The notes under the pieces are model-generated. The model had not been told where the DNA came from, ran no database searches, and worked only from the letters and a program-made list of their open reading frames with translations. Positions 18,955 through 30,079 of a stretch of DNA of 64,000 nt are shown piece by piece. Position numbers and translations under genes: made by a program. Every line of letters begins with the position of its first letter. The first letter of the stretch is position 1. Origin of the DNA: Anodontia alba (lineage: Eukaryota; Mollusca; Bivalvia; Lucinida; Lucinidae); NCBI GenBank assembly GCA_964016985.1, contig OZ024833.1, forward strand, positions 65,209,985 to 65,273,984, read 5' to 3'.

Positions 18955-19843
18955 AGATGCCCCCGCCCAGAGACCATCCTCAGCCACACGCAGGCATTTT
19001 GCAAAAAATGAAGTTGAAAAAAGGGCCATAACTCTCATAATAATTGGCTGATTTTACCCTAAATCGAACTTGACCTATATTTTATATGCTTGTGTATAAA
19101 ATATGAATCCAATACACCAATCTTTTTAAAAAAACAAAAAGGAAAATATTTTTTGAAAGTGAAAAAGGGATATAACTCCCATAATAATGGGTGGATTTTA
19201 CCCTAAATCAAACCTCTATTTTATGATTACATACCGGTGTATTTAATAGGAGTCCAATACACTAATGTTTTCAAAAGAAATCAAACGAAAACTATTTTTC
19301 AACATTGAAAAAGGGCCATAACTCCAAAAATATTTGGTGGATTTTACCTTAAATCGAACTTGACCTATATTTTATAATTATATACCCCTGTATAAAATAT
19401 GAATCCAAAACACTAATCTTTTCAAGTTATCGACTGGAAACCATTTTTCAAAGTTGAAAAAAGGCCATAACTCCCAAAATAATTGGTGGATTTTACCCTA
19501 AATCGAACTTGACCTACATTTTATGATTATACACCTGTGTATAAAATTTGAATCCAATACACTAATCTTTTCAAAATATATCGAATAGAAACCATTTTCA
19601 AAGTTCAAAAAGGGCCATAACTCCGAAAATAATTGGTAGATTTTACCCTAAATTGAACTTGACCTACATTTTATGATTATATACCTGTGTGTAAAATTTC
19701 AATCCAATACCCAAATCTTTTCAAAAGATATTGACGGAAACCATTTGTGTTGTATACGAGATGGACAGACGGGACAGGACGGAATGATGGGACTGAAGGC
19801 GGTGATACTATTATGCCCTCCCATTGAAAATGGCGGGGGCATA
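18955..19843 (+). repeat. element with internal ~150 bp tandem array (5 units)
   Basis: Starts GACACAGATGCCCCCGCCCA and ends AATGGCGGGGGCATA, short inverted ends. Inside, units with AAAGGGCCATAACTC, GATTTTACCCTAAATCGAAC, TTGACCTAYATTTTATGATT and CCAATACACTAATCTTTTCA repeat about every 150 bp. Confidence 0.8.
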
Positions 19844-19914
19844 AAAAAAACTTGAATTATCGAAGGAAAAAAGAAGGATACGCGTAGACAGAATACACAA
19901 CCAACGACAGTTTT

Positions 19915-20020
19915 AACAGTCCAAACAGTGTAGACCCTGATGAGATGGCTCATTATGAGCCATCTCATCAGGATCTACACTGTTTGCAAAAGTATCTGTC
20001 TTGATCTAGAGGGCTGAAAG
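19915..20020. mobile_element. family B hairpin core with flank
   Basis: AACAGTGTAGACCCTGATGA pairs perfectly with TCATCAGGATCTACACTGTT around a GGCTCATTATGAGCC loop arm. Confidence 0.7.
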
Positions 20021-20204
20021 TGAAAGTGTAAGGGGAAGAAACTTGATGTAGTTAAGCTGTCCAAATATGGCAAAAAAGAACAAGACAAAACATTAGTGCA
20101 GACATTCTTTTAATTTTCTGATGAACGTAACACTTATTTCAACATGAAATAATAGTCATCTGCAAAATCATGTGCCACTAGAGGCACAATAAGTGAAAAA
20201 AATG

Positions 20205-20545
20205 AAAAAGTTAAGCACAGTTAAGAAAAGTTAAACCAGGAACCCAGATTAATATTTTCCTGGTTTCTCTACAAAAACAAATGTTCTGCGTTGTCACTAG
20301 AAGTGCCTGGGTGAGGTGCTTCAAAAGCCTACACACAACGTTTTCATGGAGATATAAGAAAAACATCAGTATTTTTTGTTCAGAAACAAAACAAAAATAG
20401 CTACCCAAATTAAGCCATATTGTGATATTCCTAGGAATTTTTTTTTTCTTTTTTTTTTTTTTTTTTTCGTAACTTAAAACATATTAAGGGGTGCTCACTA
20501 GAACTGCCTCAACTAGGTTATTCTAATGAATACCTATCACAAAGT
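20205..20545. mobile_element. family A MITE and an adjacent fragment
   Basis: 20215-20400 shows the A arms and hairpin (CACTAGAAGTGCCTGGGTGA). 20445-20540 repeats a diverged central part. A poly-T tract lies between. Confidence 0.6.
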
Positions 20546-20724
20546 TCATGAAAATAGGATTTCAAAAACATAAACAGCCCTGATGGCAATGTGAAAATGT
20601 GGAAATTGTGTAGACTTACTGGTATAGCACTGAAAATTTGTCCGAGTAGAGTACACAAGAATTGTGCTGGACAAAAGCAGCTTTCAGATAGGATGTTATC
20701 ATATTTATCCAAATACTGGGACAC

Positions 20725-20957
20725 TTAATCCATTTATGTCAGTGGACTCTTCTACAACAACTCTTTGGATACGTCTATTTCCATTAGCATGGTGTCTGGT
20801 TAGTTTTTTATAATTTCTACGTTTTATAGAAATTCTTGCTATTGATGCAAACAGTGTAGACCCTGATCAGATGCAGCATAATATGGCATCAGATCTGGGT
20901 CTGCACTATTTGCATATTCCATTTTTGGGGGTTTCCAGACTAAAATGGGTTAAATTC
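20725..20957. mobile_element. family B2 MITE, reverse orientation
   Basis: TTAATCCATTTATGTCAGTG at left, GTTTCCAGACTAAAATGGGT at right, with core AACAGTGTAGACCCTGATCA. Confidence 0.6.
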
Positions 20958-20999
20958 ATTATCATATCTTCCAAAAAATTTGATTTTACTACCAGCTGG

Positions 21000-21200
21000 A
21001 CAAGTGGCAAACAGTGAAGACCCTGGTCATTTGACTGAGACGAGGTTTTACGGCCCAGTCCACCCATCAGGATCATGTGGAGCCTGTACCCTGGTCAGAC
21101 GCAGTATTCTGCAGCATCTGATCTGGTCAGACGAAGCATTCTGCTGCTTTGGGTCTACATTGTTTGCTCAGGCCCATCTGTCCCAGTAGTGGGGTAAATA
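21000..21200. repeat. family B fragment with a SINE1 tail fragment
   Basis: GCAAACAGTGAAGACCCTGG is followed by GAGGTTTTACGGCCCAGTCC (21044), then further CTGGTCAGACG repeats and CTACATTGTTTGCTCAGGCC. Confidence 0.5.
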
Positions 21201-21905
21201 TAACAGGTTAACAAAGCTTAACTTTTCCTGTTGATTTTTCACTTCGCTGAATTATTTTACAAAAATATACACATTTGAACTTGAAATAATATTGACACAT
21301 ATACACACAATAAATACAGACTGCTCACAGACAGAAGCAATATGCCTTATCCGGAAAATATCAACTTTGAAATCTCTGCACCTAGGATTTTGGAACTTCA
21401 TACGTTTGGTGGTCTTCACACAACTGAGAAATGCTGAAAATTTGAACTTGATATCTTAAATAGTTCCGAAGTTATGGACGTCCAGTTATGTATACTATAT
21501 AAAATAAAGCATAAAATTATTACTTTTGATCTGAATTCTATGATATTTGGCAGCCTTGTGCTTGAATAGTAGTTCTGCACTAATATGTTGTCAGATATGC
21601 AATATTTGGTTTGGTTATGAAAATATACAGTTTTCTCTCATATGACCATATTTGGAATAGTCAGATTTTAAACAGCCTTATCTTCCAAATCCAGTTACCT
21701 GTGTAATTCAAATTTTCAGGATTTTCTAGTTTGCAAAGGTTTCATAATTTGCATTTTATGAAGAAGGCCTGTTGAGCCATGCCTTAAGTCTATAGGGCTT
21801 ACAGATGCTGTCAAGATCTTGACAGAACTGTATACCGGTAAATATACCAGCTGATCTGGACCCCACCAAAGCCTCTTTTCCTCATGGTGCTGCTCATTTA
21901 ACACT
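21200..21905. other. intergenic sequence, no gene seen
   Basis: AT-rich with phrases (GTTCCGAAGTTATGGACGTC) typical of dispersed repeats. No supported exon. Confidence 0.4.
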
Positions 21906-21914
21906 TACCAGGCT

Positions 21915-22115
21915 ATGGGAAGATTCAGCAGACGACAAACTGATGATGGTTTTTTTTTTATTTTTCCTCGAAAATTGGATCTGACACTTCATGCAAATGG
22001 TCTCCTAAGGAGACCATTTGCATGACGTGTCAAATCCTATTTTCTAGGAAAAATAAGAAAAATATTTCAAAATGTCAGCTGCTTTAATATTTACCCAGCA
22101 TGCAAAGTGTTAATA
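21915..22115. mobile_element. family C palindromic MITE, well preserved
   Basis: GATTCAGCAGACGACAAACT, hairpin GACACTTCATGCAAATGGTC with GACCATTTGCATGACGTGTC, and a TTTACCCAGCATGCAAAGTG end. Confidence 0.8.
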
Positions 22116-22127
22116 TCTGAGTTACGG

Positions 22128-22496
22128 TATGCCAATAGCTCCAAATAAGGCACTTTTTAAACCGAAAAGTACCGATTTTCTTATTTCTTCATGAAGAGGT
22201 ATGTTGCAGATATACACAACATGTTTTCGTAGAGAAATACAAAACATTTTATCTGGATAACCCCTCTTCCTGGAGCTATGAATACCCATCAACCTACTAT
22301 CGGAAGAGTCCAATTTCAATTTAGGTATGTCAGCACTGTCAGGCTATGTGATTTAGATACACCTAGAGAAAAATGGCTAAACTTTTTGCAAAATGTGCAG
22401 ACTCTAATCAGACGCACATTCTGCAGCATCTGATCTAAGTCTGCACTGTTTGCCAATTACATTTTTTGGGGTCTCCAGACTAAAATGGGTTGAATG
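22128..22496. mobile_element. family A MITE followed by a family B2 MITE
   Basis: 22128-22282 is a shortened A copy ending CTTCCTGGAGCTATGA. 22285-22496 is B2, with TCGGAAGAGTCCAATTTCAA and GTCTCCAGACTAAAATGGGT. Confidence 0.6.
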
Positions 22497-23050
22497 ACAA
22501 CCAGAAAGTAATAGCATCATAACACTTGTATGTTAGTTAAAAGCATTAATTCTTTTCTCTGACTATAAAAAACAGACGAAGACTTTAAACAGAAGAAAAC
22601 ATTTTAAGCCAACAATTCAATGAAACATTATACAGAAATTAAGTATTTCAACTTGAAGTTATGTATATTACTTTCCAAACAAACAAGTCCGCACCAGCTC
22701 AGATGCTTTGCATGTCAAAAAGGCCTCATTCAATACCAAGAAATTAACCTTTAGAACTCTAATGAGGTGAAATTTGCAGACACCGAATAGGTAGTATTTC
22801 TCACATTTGCCAGTCAACTGGACCCGACATTTCGTTCGAAACAAAAGATAACTTAAATGAAATGTCAATCTCAGTTGTTTGGAGAGATAAAAGTTAAAGA
22901 AATGAACAGTGATAATAACAACATTTAAGACACTATGTAACAGCATTAGATAAAAACACAGGCGCCTTTGAACCTTTACCTTGCTGCAGACAACAATTTG
23001 CAGACAACACTATAACATGGCATTTTGCCCGGCTCTTCATCTGTTGACAG
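22497..23050. other. intergenic sequence, no repeat or gene recognised
   Basis: One of the few unassigned stretches. A minus-strand open frame (22946-22668) shows no domain. A degenerate GACATTTCGTTCGAAAC / GAAATGTCAATCTC pair hints at a family C remnant. Confidence 0.35.
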
Positions 23051-23054
23051 TTGC

Positions 23055-23235
23055 TCAGCTCCAGATAAGAGGGCTATCTAATTTTTTTTTTTATTTCTCC
23101 ACGAAAACATATGCTGTGGATAGTTATCAGAAGAGCCTCAGCGAGACACTTCAGATGAGTACCCAGAATATGTTTTCATGGAAAAATACGAAAAATAATC
23201 AATACCTTATCATGCCTTATCTGGAGTAATGAATA
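23055..23235. mobile_element. family A palindromic MITE
   Basis: CAGCTCCAGATAAGAGGGCT at left, CATGCCTTATCTGGAGTAAT at right, with a diverged hairpin AGAAGAGCCTCAGCGAGACA. Confidence 0.75.
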
Positions 23236-23262
23236 GTTCCCAGATATGCTTCAACAATAATA

Positions 23263-23578
23263 CAGTTGACTCTCGTTATCTCGACCTCGGTTATCTCGAA
23301 TAACCGCTTATCTCGAAGCAAAAATCTGGTCCTTGTTTTAACACAGAGATCTACCAACAGGCAACAAAATATTGTAGAAAAGAGGAGAAATTGCTCCTCT
23401 TTTCCACAATATTTTCAATATATCTCTTACTTAGGAGTCAAATTACATATTCATTCCGATAAAGGCAGTTGTTCGATTAACTGTTTTCCTAAGTTCCGCA
23501 AATCTGATATGTCGAGGTACGGATATCTCGAAGTGTTTCAGAGAGTCCCTTGGACTTCGAGATAACGAGAGTTGACTG
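23263..23578. mobile_element. Tigger/pogo-like MITE, 316 bp, TA TSD
   Basis: Ends CAGTTGACTCTCGTTATCTC and its inverse GAGATAACGAGAGTTGACTG, flanked by TA (23261-23262, 23579-23580). The centre is the hairpin GAGGAGAAATTGCTCCTCTT. Confidence 0.88.
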
Positions 23579-23739
23579 TATTTCTCTTTCAGTGCATGTC
23601 TGCCATATTGTAGGCAAAAAATAACTTTCATTTAAAAATCACATTTTGGTGCATATTTCCAGTTCTTAACTTTGGTTGATTATTAGCGATTTTTTATAAA
23701 GTTAACCAACCACAGAAGATGCGACCAAGTCAACTTTTT

Positions 23740-24165
23740 TTCTCCAATAAAAACATAAAATGATAATACCTGCCATTATTGTGTCATGAGCAGATAATTC
23801 TGTCAAAATTGATGAAATTTGCCCATTAGCAATCCCAAATCTGACCTCTTTAATATCAATGCATGTACCAAGTTTGGTTAAAATCCCTTGATATTTACTC
23901 AAGTCATCGTCCAGAAATGAAAATATGGGCGTGTCTTGGGCAGATAACTCCTGTCAAAATGTGACGAAATTTGCCCATTAGCAATCCCAAACCAGATCTC
24001 CACAATATCAATGCACATGCCAAGTTTGGTGAAAATCCACTGATGTTTACTCAAGTTATCATCGGGATACAAAATACGGATGGACATACGACTGATAGAC
24101 AGACACAAGCATGTCTAACGTGAAACCATAATATCCCGCCACTATCCTGTGGCAGGGTATAAAAA
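23740..24165. repeat. dispersed repeat with a two-fold internal duplication
   Basis: GAAATTTGCCCATTAGCAAT occurs at about 23815 and 23965, each followed by ATATCAATGCA and CAAGTTTGGT. It ends TGTGGCAGGGTATAAAAATC. Confidence 0.65.
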
Positions 24166-24169
24166 TCAA

Positions 24170-24720
24170 ATGTTTCTCAATTTTCCCTATTTGTCCAACT
24201 TATTTTTGACCTACAACATGGCAGACTTTTACTGCAAAGGGAAGCTACACAAACCGATTAAACTATCAACTGGACTTTTTGAATGAAATACAAAGCCTCA
24301 TGTTACGGTATAATAAGCCAACTATTTTAAAGAAATTGTCTGCTAAGTCACAGCAGACAGATGAAAGATTACTTAAAGGACAAACATAAATGGGAGATAT
24401 TAGTCAGTTATCCCCCTTGACAAAGTCAGTTTAGCAAGCTAATTATGCGGAGAAACAAGTTGTTTTTTTATATAAAATGATACCTCCCTCCACCCCCCTT
24501 GGCAAATCTATTTTCCTTAATCCTTTAAACACCATTCAAAATTGAAACAACTGACATTCAAAAAAAAAATCAATAAAATAAGGCTTGACATTTCATGAGA
24601 ATCAATCACATGAAATGATGAGCTTTATACTCTAAGATAATTATGTAAAAATACATTGCAATGCCGAATAACCGTGATAATTTTACTGAGGATATCAGTT
24701 TAACACAGATGATCAGTGAC
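24170..24720. other. intergenic sequence, no gene seen
   Basis: Contains a diverged family C fragment (GACATTTCATGAGAATCAAT, 24588). A 22-codon ATG-to-stop frame at 24221 is too short to support. Confidence 0.35.
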
Positions 24721-24774
24721 TCCTAATTTCTTACAATTAAAATACAGAAAAAATATGAAGAAAAAATGCATTTG

Positions 24775-25110
24775 TTTTCACAAAATTTCTCAGCTTTATG
24801 GAAGAAAAAATGCGTTTTCATAAATTTTCTCAGCTTTATGGAAGAAAAAAATGTATTTGTTTTCATTAATTTTCTCAGCTTTATGGAAGAAAAAAATGTA
24901 TTTGTTTTCATTAATTTTCTCAGCTTTATGGACGAAATAATGCATTTGTTTTCACAACATTTCTCAGCTTTATGGAAGAAAAAATGCATTTGTTTTCATT
25001 AATTTTTTCAGCTTTATGGAAGAAAAAAATGCATTTGCTTTCCTTAATTTTCTCAGCTTTATGGAATAAAAAATGCATTTGTTTTCATTAATTTTAAGCT
25101 TTATGGTAAT
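24775..25110 (+). repeat. 44-45 bp minisatellite, about 7 units
   Basis: CAGCTTTATGGAAGAAAAAA recurs at 24791, 24831, 24876, 24921, 24965, 25009 and 25054, alternating with GCATTTGTTTTCATTAATTT. The open frames on both strands here only reflect the repeat. Confidence 0.92.
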
Positions 25111-25369
25111 TTGATGATGGAAACTGTACGAATATTATCTACTGCTGTTGTGACCGACACTTTACGGATTAATTTACCAAGGTGAGATAACTCTACTAAT
25201 GTCTCCACTTTCCTCATCTGAACAGGAAACACTCTCCCATACTACCGAATGAGCAACAACACAAGAAAGCATGGTCTACGGCATGCACAAAAATCTTTAC
25301 CTTCCCTGCTGGCATACATTATATGACCCGCTTTCTCATAACGCAGCTCCAATATCATTTTAAAGTCCT

Positions 25370-25690
25370 GAGCATATTCAGCAGACGACAAATTGATGAT
25401 GTTTTTCTCACTTTTCCCAGAAAACAAAATTCGACATTTCATGCAAACTGTCTCCATTGGAGACAATTTGCATGAAAATTCGAATCCTGTTTCCTGGGAA
25501 AAGTAAGAAAAAATATTTCAAAATGTTGTCCGCTGAAAATTTTACCCAGAGTGCTAAGCGTTAAATTCTTGCACTCTCTGGGCGAATTCAGCCAATGACA
25601 AACTGACGATATTTCTCTCAGAAAACAGAGTTTGACATTTCATGCAAAACTTCCTCTCGGGTTACAACTTGCATGGATCCGAGTTGAGAT
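25370..25690. mobile_element. family C MITE and an adjacent diverged copy
   Basis: 25372-25560 is well preserved (ATTCAGCAGACGACAAATTG, CATGCAAACTGTCTCCATTG and complement). 25583-25690 begins a second copy that loses its right half. Confidence 0.7.
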
Positions 25691-25699
25691 TTTTGTTGA

Positions 25700-25975
25700 T
25701 TTTTTTTATTATTTGATTTGGAGTTTTATGGCCCTGCCAACACTGTTAAGGTCATGATGAGCTGGTCAAATAACCTACATACAACCTGCACTCTTTTCTA
25801 AGTTCTTTGTGCATATACTTCTCCCAGTAACTGACAAGTGACCTTCTTGAATCAGAAGAAGGGGGAGAGTGGCCTCAGAAATTATTTCATGATCAATCTC
25901 CACGAAAATTATGTGGTCTAGTTGGGATTTGCAATCAGATGCACAAACTTCTGTGCTATGGAGCCCAGCTAAGTT
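25700..25975 (-). mobile_element. diverged SINE related to SINE1 (SINE4)
   Basis: GAGTTTTATGGCCCTGCCAA, AACTGACAAGTGACCTTCTT and TTCATGATCAATCTCCACGA match the SINE1 body in order. The head region differs. Confidence 0.55.
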
Positions 25976-26269
25976 GAGATTAATATCCCAGTCAACTATA
26001 TTTCAGTTCTGTTGAGACATAGTCTCCAAATATGTTGGCCTTTTACCTAACGAGATGAATAAAAAGCTCATCCTGTCTAAAGCAGCAAGTAGCTCTGCCA
26101 CAGAGGCACCAGAAAGCCCATTTTTTTTCACCAACCCAAAAGTGCACGAGGCCAGCAATATGCCAGAAACATCAAACTCTATTAATTGTATCAACAAGTC
26201 ATCTGCTGAATTTTCCCCAGCAAGTTAAGCATTACGCATTGTCAGATTTACCCTAAGTAAATGGATTGA

Positions 26270-26450
26270 CAGGCCTTAGCAAACAGTCTAGACTAAGAGC
26301 ATTTTTTTTATTTTGCATAGAAAATAAGTCTTGACATTTCATGTGAATCGTCTGCAATTCACATGAAATGTAAAAACTTATTTTCTATGAAAACTAAAAA
26401 AAATGTCTGCTGCAGCTGTGAGTGAGGCTTTATGGGTAACGATGTCCCAA
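26270..26450. mobile_element. family C MITE (AATTCACATGAAATG variant)
   Basis: TCTTGACATTTCATGTGAAT pairs with TTCACATGAAATGTAAAAAC; ends in CTGCTGCAGCTGTGAGTG. Confidence 0.65.
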
Positions 26451-26669
26451 TATATAGGGTAAATATGACATTATCTGTTGCTGTCAAATTATATATAGCA
26501 AGATATAGTCAGCTTATGATATAAAACAGATTTTATTTGTAGTGGGCTTTATTTTAGCAAAAATTCACAATGGTATGCTTCTGAACTAAATCTTGTAAAA
26601 ATAAAACCAACAATGATCAGTATTTTGCAAAAAAAGATTTGGTAATTTATTTAAGTTGTATCGAGACAA

Positions 26670-26882
26670 TTAACCCTTCTCATGCTGAATAAATTTAGAA
26701 GTCACGCCTGCTTCTAATTTCCAGCCAATCAGATTACTTGATCCAGGTTGTTGATAGAAATGCACATATTTAATGACAAACAGTGCAGATCCAGATCAGT
26801 TGGCTTCTTCAGAAGCCAACTGATCTGGATCTACACTGTTTGCTAAGACAGGGCATGTCATGCTCAACAAGAGAAGGGGTAA
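26670..26882. mobile_element. family B3 MITE
   Basis: TTAACCCTTCTCATGCTGAA at left, ACAAGAGAAGGGGTAA at right; perfect hairpin GATCCAGATCAGTTGGCTTC and complement. Confidence 0.85.
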
Positions 26883-27010
26883 AGGATGAAAATGAAAGGC
26901 TCTCTGCAATGAAGTGCAGTACAGCGTAAGCTGAACCCCACCTCTAGAGGGATTCAAACCTCAGACCTCATCATCTGAAGTCAGGGGTGCTGACCAGGAC
27001 ATCTTATTTT
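26883..27010 (-). mobile_element. tRNA-like SINE fragment (SINE2)
   Basis: AAGGATGAAAATGAAAGGCT and GAGGGATTCAAACCTCAGAC (B-box-like on the minus strand), related to 39740-39940. Confidence 0.4.
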
Positions 27011-27124
27011 GCAGACAGTACAGTTACATCTCTACTCTATTAAAGATCTAGACATAACTTTTTTTTTACTCATTTCAAGATCAATACTGTTCGCTTTTAA
27101 AAATCAATGTTCCTTCAAAATTGT

Positions 27125-27400
27125 TTATTGTGTTGGGGTTTAACGACACGTCAACCCTTGTGGGTCATTTTGTGTCGTCTCCCAGAGAAAGGGAGAAGAG
27201 TGATAGAAGAGACAGTCGAAGAGATGAAAGAGAGGAACAGGGAAGATAGAGGAACAGGAATGAAAGTGAAGAAACAGAAGAAATAAAAACATTCCCCCTC
27301 TACCCTTACCTGCTACAAGGATAGCAGGCCTTGCCCAACTGTAAGCCAATATCAGTTGGACGCCCCGGTGACATAAGATACACGACACCTTCGCACCACC
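27125..27400. repeat. repeat beginning GTGTTGGGGTTTAACGACAC
   Basis: Purine-rich (GA) body and a GTAAGCCAATATCAGTTGGA / CGCCCCGGTGAC end. Similar in layout to the SINEs, but no A/B boxes are clear. Confidence 0.35.
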
Positions 27401-27875
27401 CGACCTCCCCTGTTCCTTCAAAAACCAAATCCTAAAGCAATGCTTCGTTGTGACAATTCTAGTAAGCACCGTAGTATTAATAAAAACTGACAAAAAAGTA
27501 CTCAGTCTTGTAAATGCAATTCATTAGTAATACCATGTAAGAGTGTAAATTTGCCAGGCCAAAGCCGACACAAAGCAAACCCATTTTATGAACTACACGA
27601 CGTTTTTTACATATCACAGTAAATGATAAAGCCATCTGCTTTCAAACTGTAGTTATCTTTGCCTATTTCTAGTCCACTATATGATTTCTATCTGAATGCA
27701 ATGCAGCCTTTATACTCCAAACTTTCATAAGAAAAATTATTGTATCGTATTTATCCTAAGTATATGGACAGACCAAGATCATATTCGCAGAATGTGGCAT
27801 CTGAACGGAGTCCAAACTTTGCCACTCACACAGCAATTTTCAGACAATATATATCACATTGTAAAAGAAACTTGT
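27400..27875. other. intergenic sequence, no gene seen
   Basis: Mostly unassigned. 27740-27860 contains diverged B1 words (CCTAAGTATATGGACAGACC). Confidence 0.35.
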
Positions 27876-27881
27876 TCAAAT

Positions 27882-28126
27882 TTAACCCTTAAAGCGCCAA
27901 GAAAACCTGCATCAGAAAATGTCGTCTGTTTATGTCGTCTTCTGAATATTCTTGCAAACTTTTCAAACCTATTTTTGCAAACAGGCAAACAGTGTGGACC
28001 CAGATCAGACTGCTCCTAAAGGAGCAGTCTGACCTGGGTCCACACTGTTTGCAGAAGTGACTTTTAAAGTAACCAGCTAAGACAAACAGATGACAATAGT
28101 TGTGATTGGCGCTTTAAGGGTTAAAA
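27882..28126. mobile_element. family B5 MITE (TTTAACCCTTAAAGCGCCAA ends, B core)
   Basis: Perfect TIR: TTTAACCCTTAAAGCGCCAA and TTGGCGCTTTAAGGGTTAAA. The centre is the B hairpin AACAGTGTGGACCCAGATCA with its complement (27988-28050). Confidence 0.85.
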
Positions 28127-28189
28127 ACATGTATGGTAATGAGTTCAGGTGTCTGGATATTTCAGGTAAACATTCATTCAGACACCATT

Positions 28190-28440
28190 ACTGTAAATGT
28201 CCTTAAATTTTGAACACTTTATTGTAGTCCTTTCTGGCCTTAATTTTGCTTTTTATGAAGTGGTTTCTTAAAATACTTAGAGGAATGGCAAGCAGTGTAG
28301 ACCCTGATCAGACTCGAGTAGTCTGATCTGGGTCTACACTATTTGCATACGCCATTTTGTCAGAAAATTCCTCTAGGAGCAGTTTGATGTTTGCTTAGAC
28401 ACGGCAATCTAATACTTAGGATAAATACAGTGACTAAGAT
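28190..28440. mobile_element. family B1 MITE, diverged
   Basis: Core AGTGTAGACCCTGATCAGAC with GTCTGATCTGGGTCTACACT (28293-28345); right flank AATACTTAGGATAAATACAG. Confidence 0.55.
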
Positions 28441-28634
28441 TTCTCTCAGTCAAAGTGCATAGCACATACCAACAAAGAATAACTTCATGTGCTTTATTCC
28501 CCTTTTGGACTCCATGTCTTCAGGTAAAGGCAAAACCGAGCTATTTTGAAGAGTAAAAATGGTAGTGGAAAATGTGAAACATGAATTAGAAGCAGACTGA
28601 AACCTGGCTAGAATCACAGAACAGATTATAGCCC

Positions 28635-29080
28635 TAGCTGAAGTATTTTATTTTTCATCCAAAAGGTAGTGATATTTTCTTATTTCTCCATGAAGACATA
28701 TGTTGTGGGTACTTCATCAAGAAAACATGCCTATATAATTTTCACCCCATTCAATCCCATTTTTATAAAGTAAAACTGGGGTTTACAGGGGTGTACATCA
28801 TTTTTCTTATTTCTACTTAAAAACATAGATTGTGGGTACTCATTAGAACTGCCTCACTGAGGTGGTGCTATGAGTACCCACAATATATGTTTAGAGCAAA
28901 AATATGAAAAATATCAGATTTTTTAATTTGAAAAGTTTCAGTTTTTGGAGGTAAATTTTTTTAAATGTATTATAAGTGCCTTCTCAGGGAATTTCTAATG
29001 AATACTCATAACATATGAGTTTGAGGAAAAAGAATACAAATACTTATGTGGCTATCCCTCCTATCTACAGCTGTGAGATC
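28635..29080. mobile_element. cluster of family A copies, partial
   Basis: 28640-28725 is a left half. 28795-28935 is a complete diverged palindrome (CATTAGAACTGCCTCACTGA). 28965-29075 is a right half ending CCTATCTACAGCTGTG. Confidence 0.6.
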
Positions 29081-29514
29081 TTAGAAATTATTTTCTGAAA
29101 TTATTTTCAACAAGTGTATCTTGTGTTTCGTCTTTAACTGCTTAAAAAATACATTTGTTTCTTTTAAAAAGGGACAGCCAATTAAGGGCTCAGGTTTGTA
29201 AATTTCACCACAAAAAAATAAACAAAAAAAAAACATGAACATACATGCTATTAGCTGTGGACTAAAATCCATGAGATAAGGCAAAATTTTAAGGGAGAGT
29301 CACCAAAATTTTGTGAGATTTTCTTAAACATCACTTTGGAGCTCCCCCAATATAGTCTAAAGTCTTTTTTTTTTTTTTTTTTTTTCATGTAAGACACTTG
29401 TGAAAATCACAACAGTAAGTGATATATGTTTATTTCTTCATAAAATCTGTTGTAAAAATGGTCTGAAATTTCTCTGAAATTTCAAATTTTTTATGGTAAT
29501 TGCCTTCGAGATGG
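29080..29514. other. intergenic sequence, no gene seen
   Basis: AT-rich, with a 22-T tract near 29366-29386. No supported feature. Confidence 0.4.
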
Positions 29515-29527
29515 GTCAAATTCTGTG

Positions 29528-29833
29528 TTTGTTTGTGTTGAGGTTTTACGGCCCAGTCAACCCAATGGGGTCATGTCGAGCTCGGTCAGTTTACCTAACC
29601 ACACGTTTACTGGGCAGGCTTAGTCCTCTAAGCGGTTAACCAGTATTGTTCACATTCTTTCACCAGAAACTGACAACTGCCCTTCTTGAATCAGCGGAAG
29701 GGAGAGAATGACCGTAGAAAATATTTCATGATCAATCTCCACGAAAGAATGTTGCCGACCTCGGCCGGGGTTGAACCTGCGACCTCCTGGTCTCCAGTCG
29801 GACGGCGCATCCAACTGAGCCACCGAGGCCGGC
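29528..29833 (-). mobile_element. SINE1, full length, 13 bp TSD
   Basis: Flanked by GTCAAATTCTGTG at 29515-29527 and 29834-29846. On the minus strand it starts GCCGGCCTCGGTGGCTCAGT, with A and B boxes. Confidence 0.92.
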
Positions 29834-30079
29834 GTCAAATTCTGTGAGATTTTATCTCACAGTGTGACACATGGCATGTATTCATGAAGTTCCAAGGGGA
29901 AGAAATAAAATAGTAATCTAAATACCGGTATAATAATAAGATATCGGGACAACAACTGTATCATCGGACAGCTAACAGAGCAGTCTGACATGTAATTTCA
30001 AACTGGTTCAATTTTTGACAATAAATTGTGTGTGTACTTTTTTTTTATTACATATATAAATTCTTTGTATGTTGTACAA

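Noticed and set aside
24221..24289. 22-codon frame beginning MADFYCKGKLHKPIKL
   Set aside because: Too short, with no splice context or recognised similarity.
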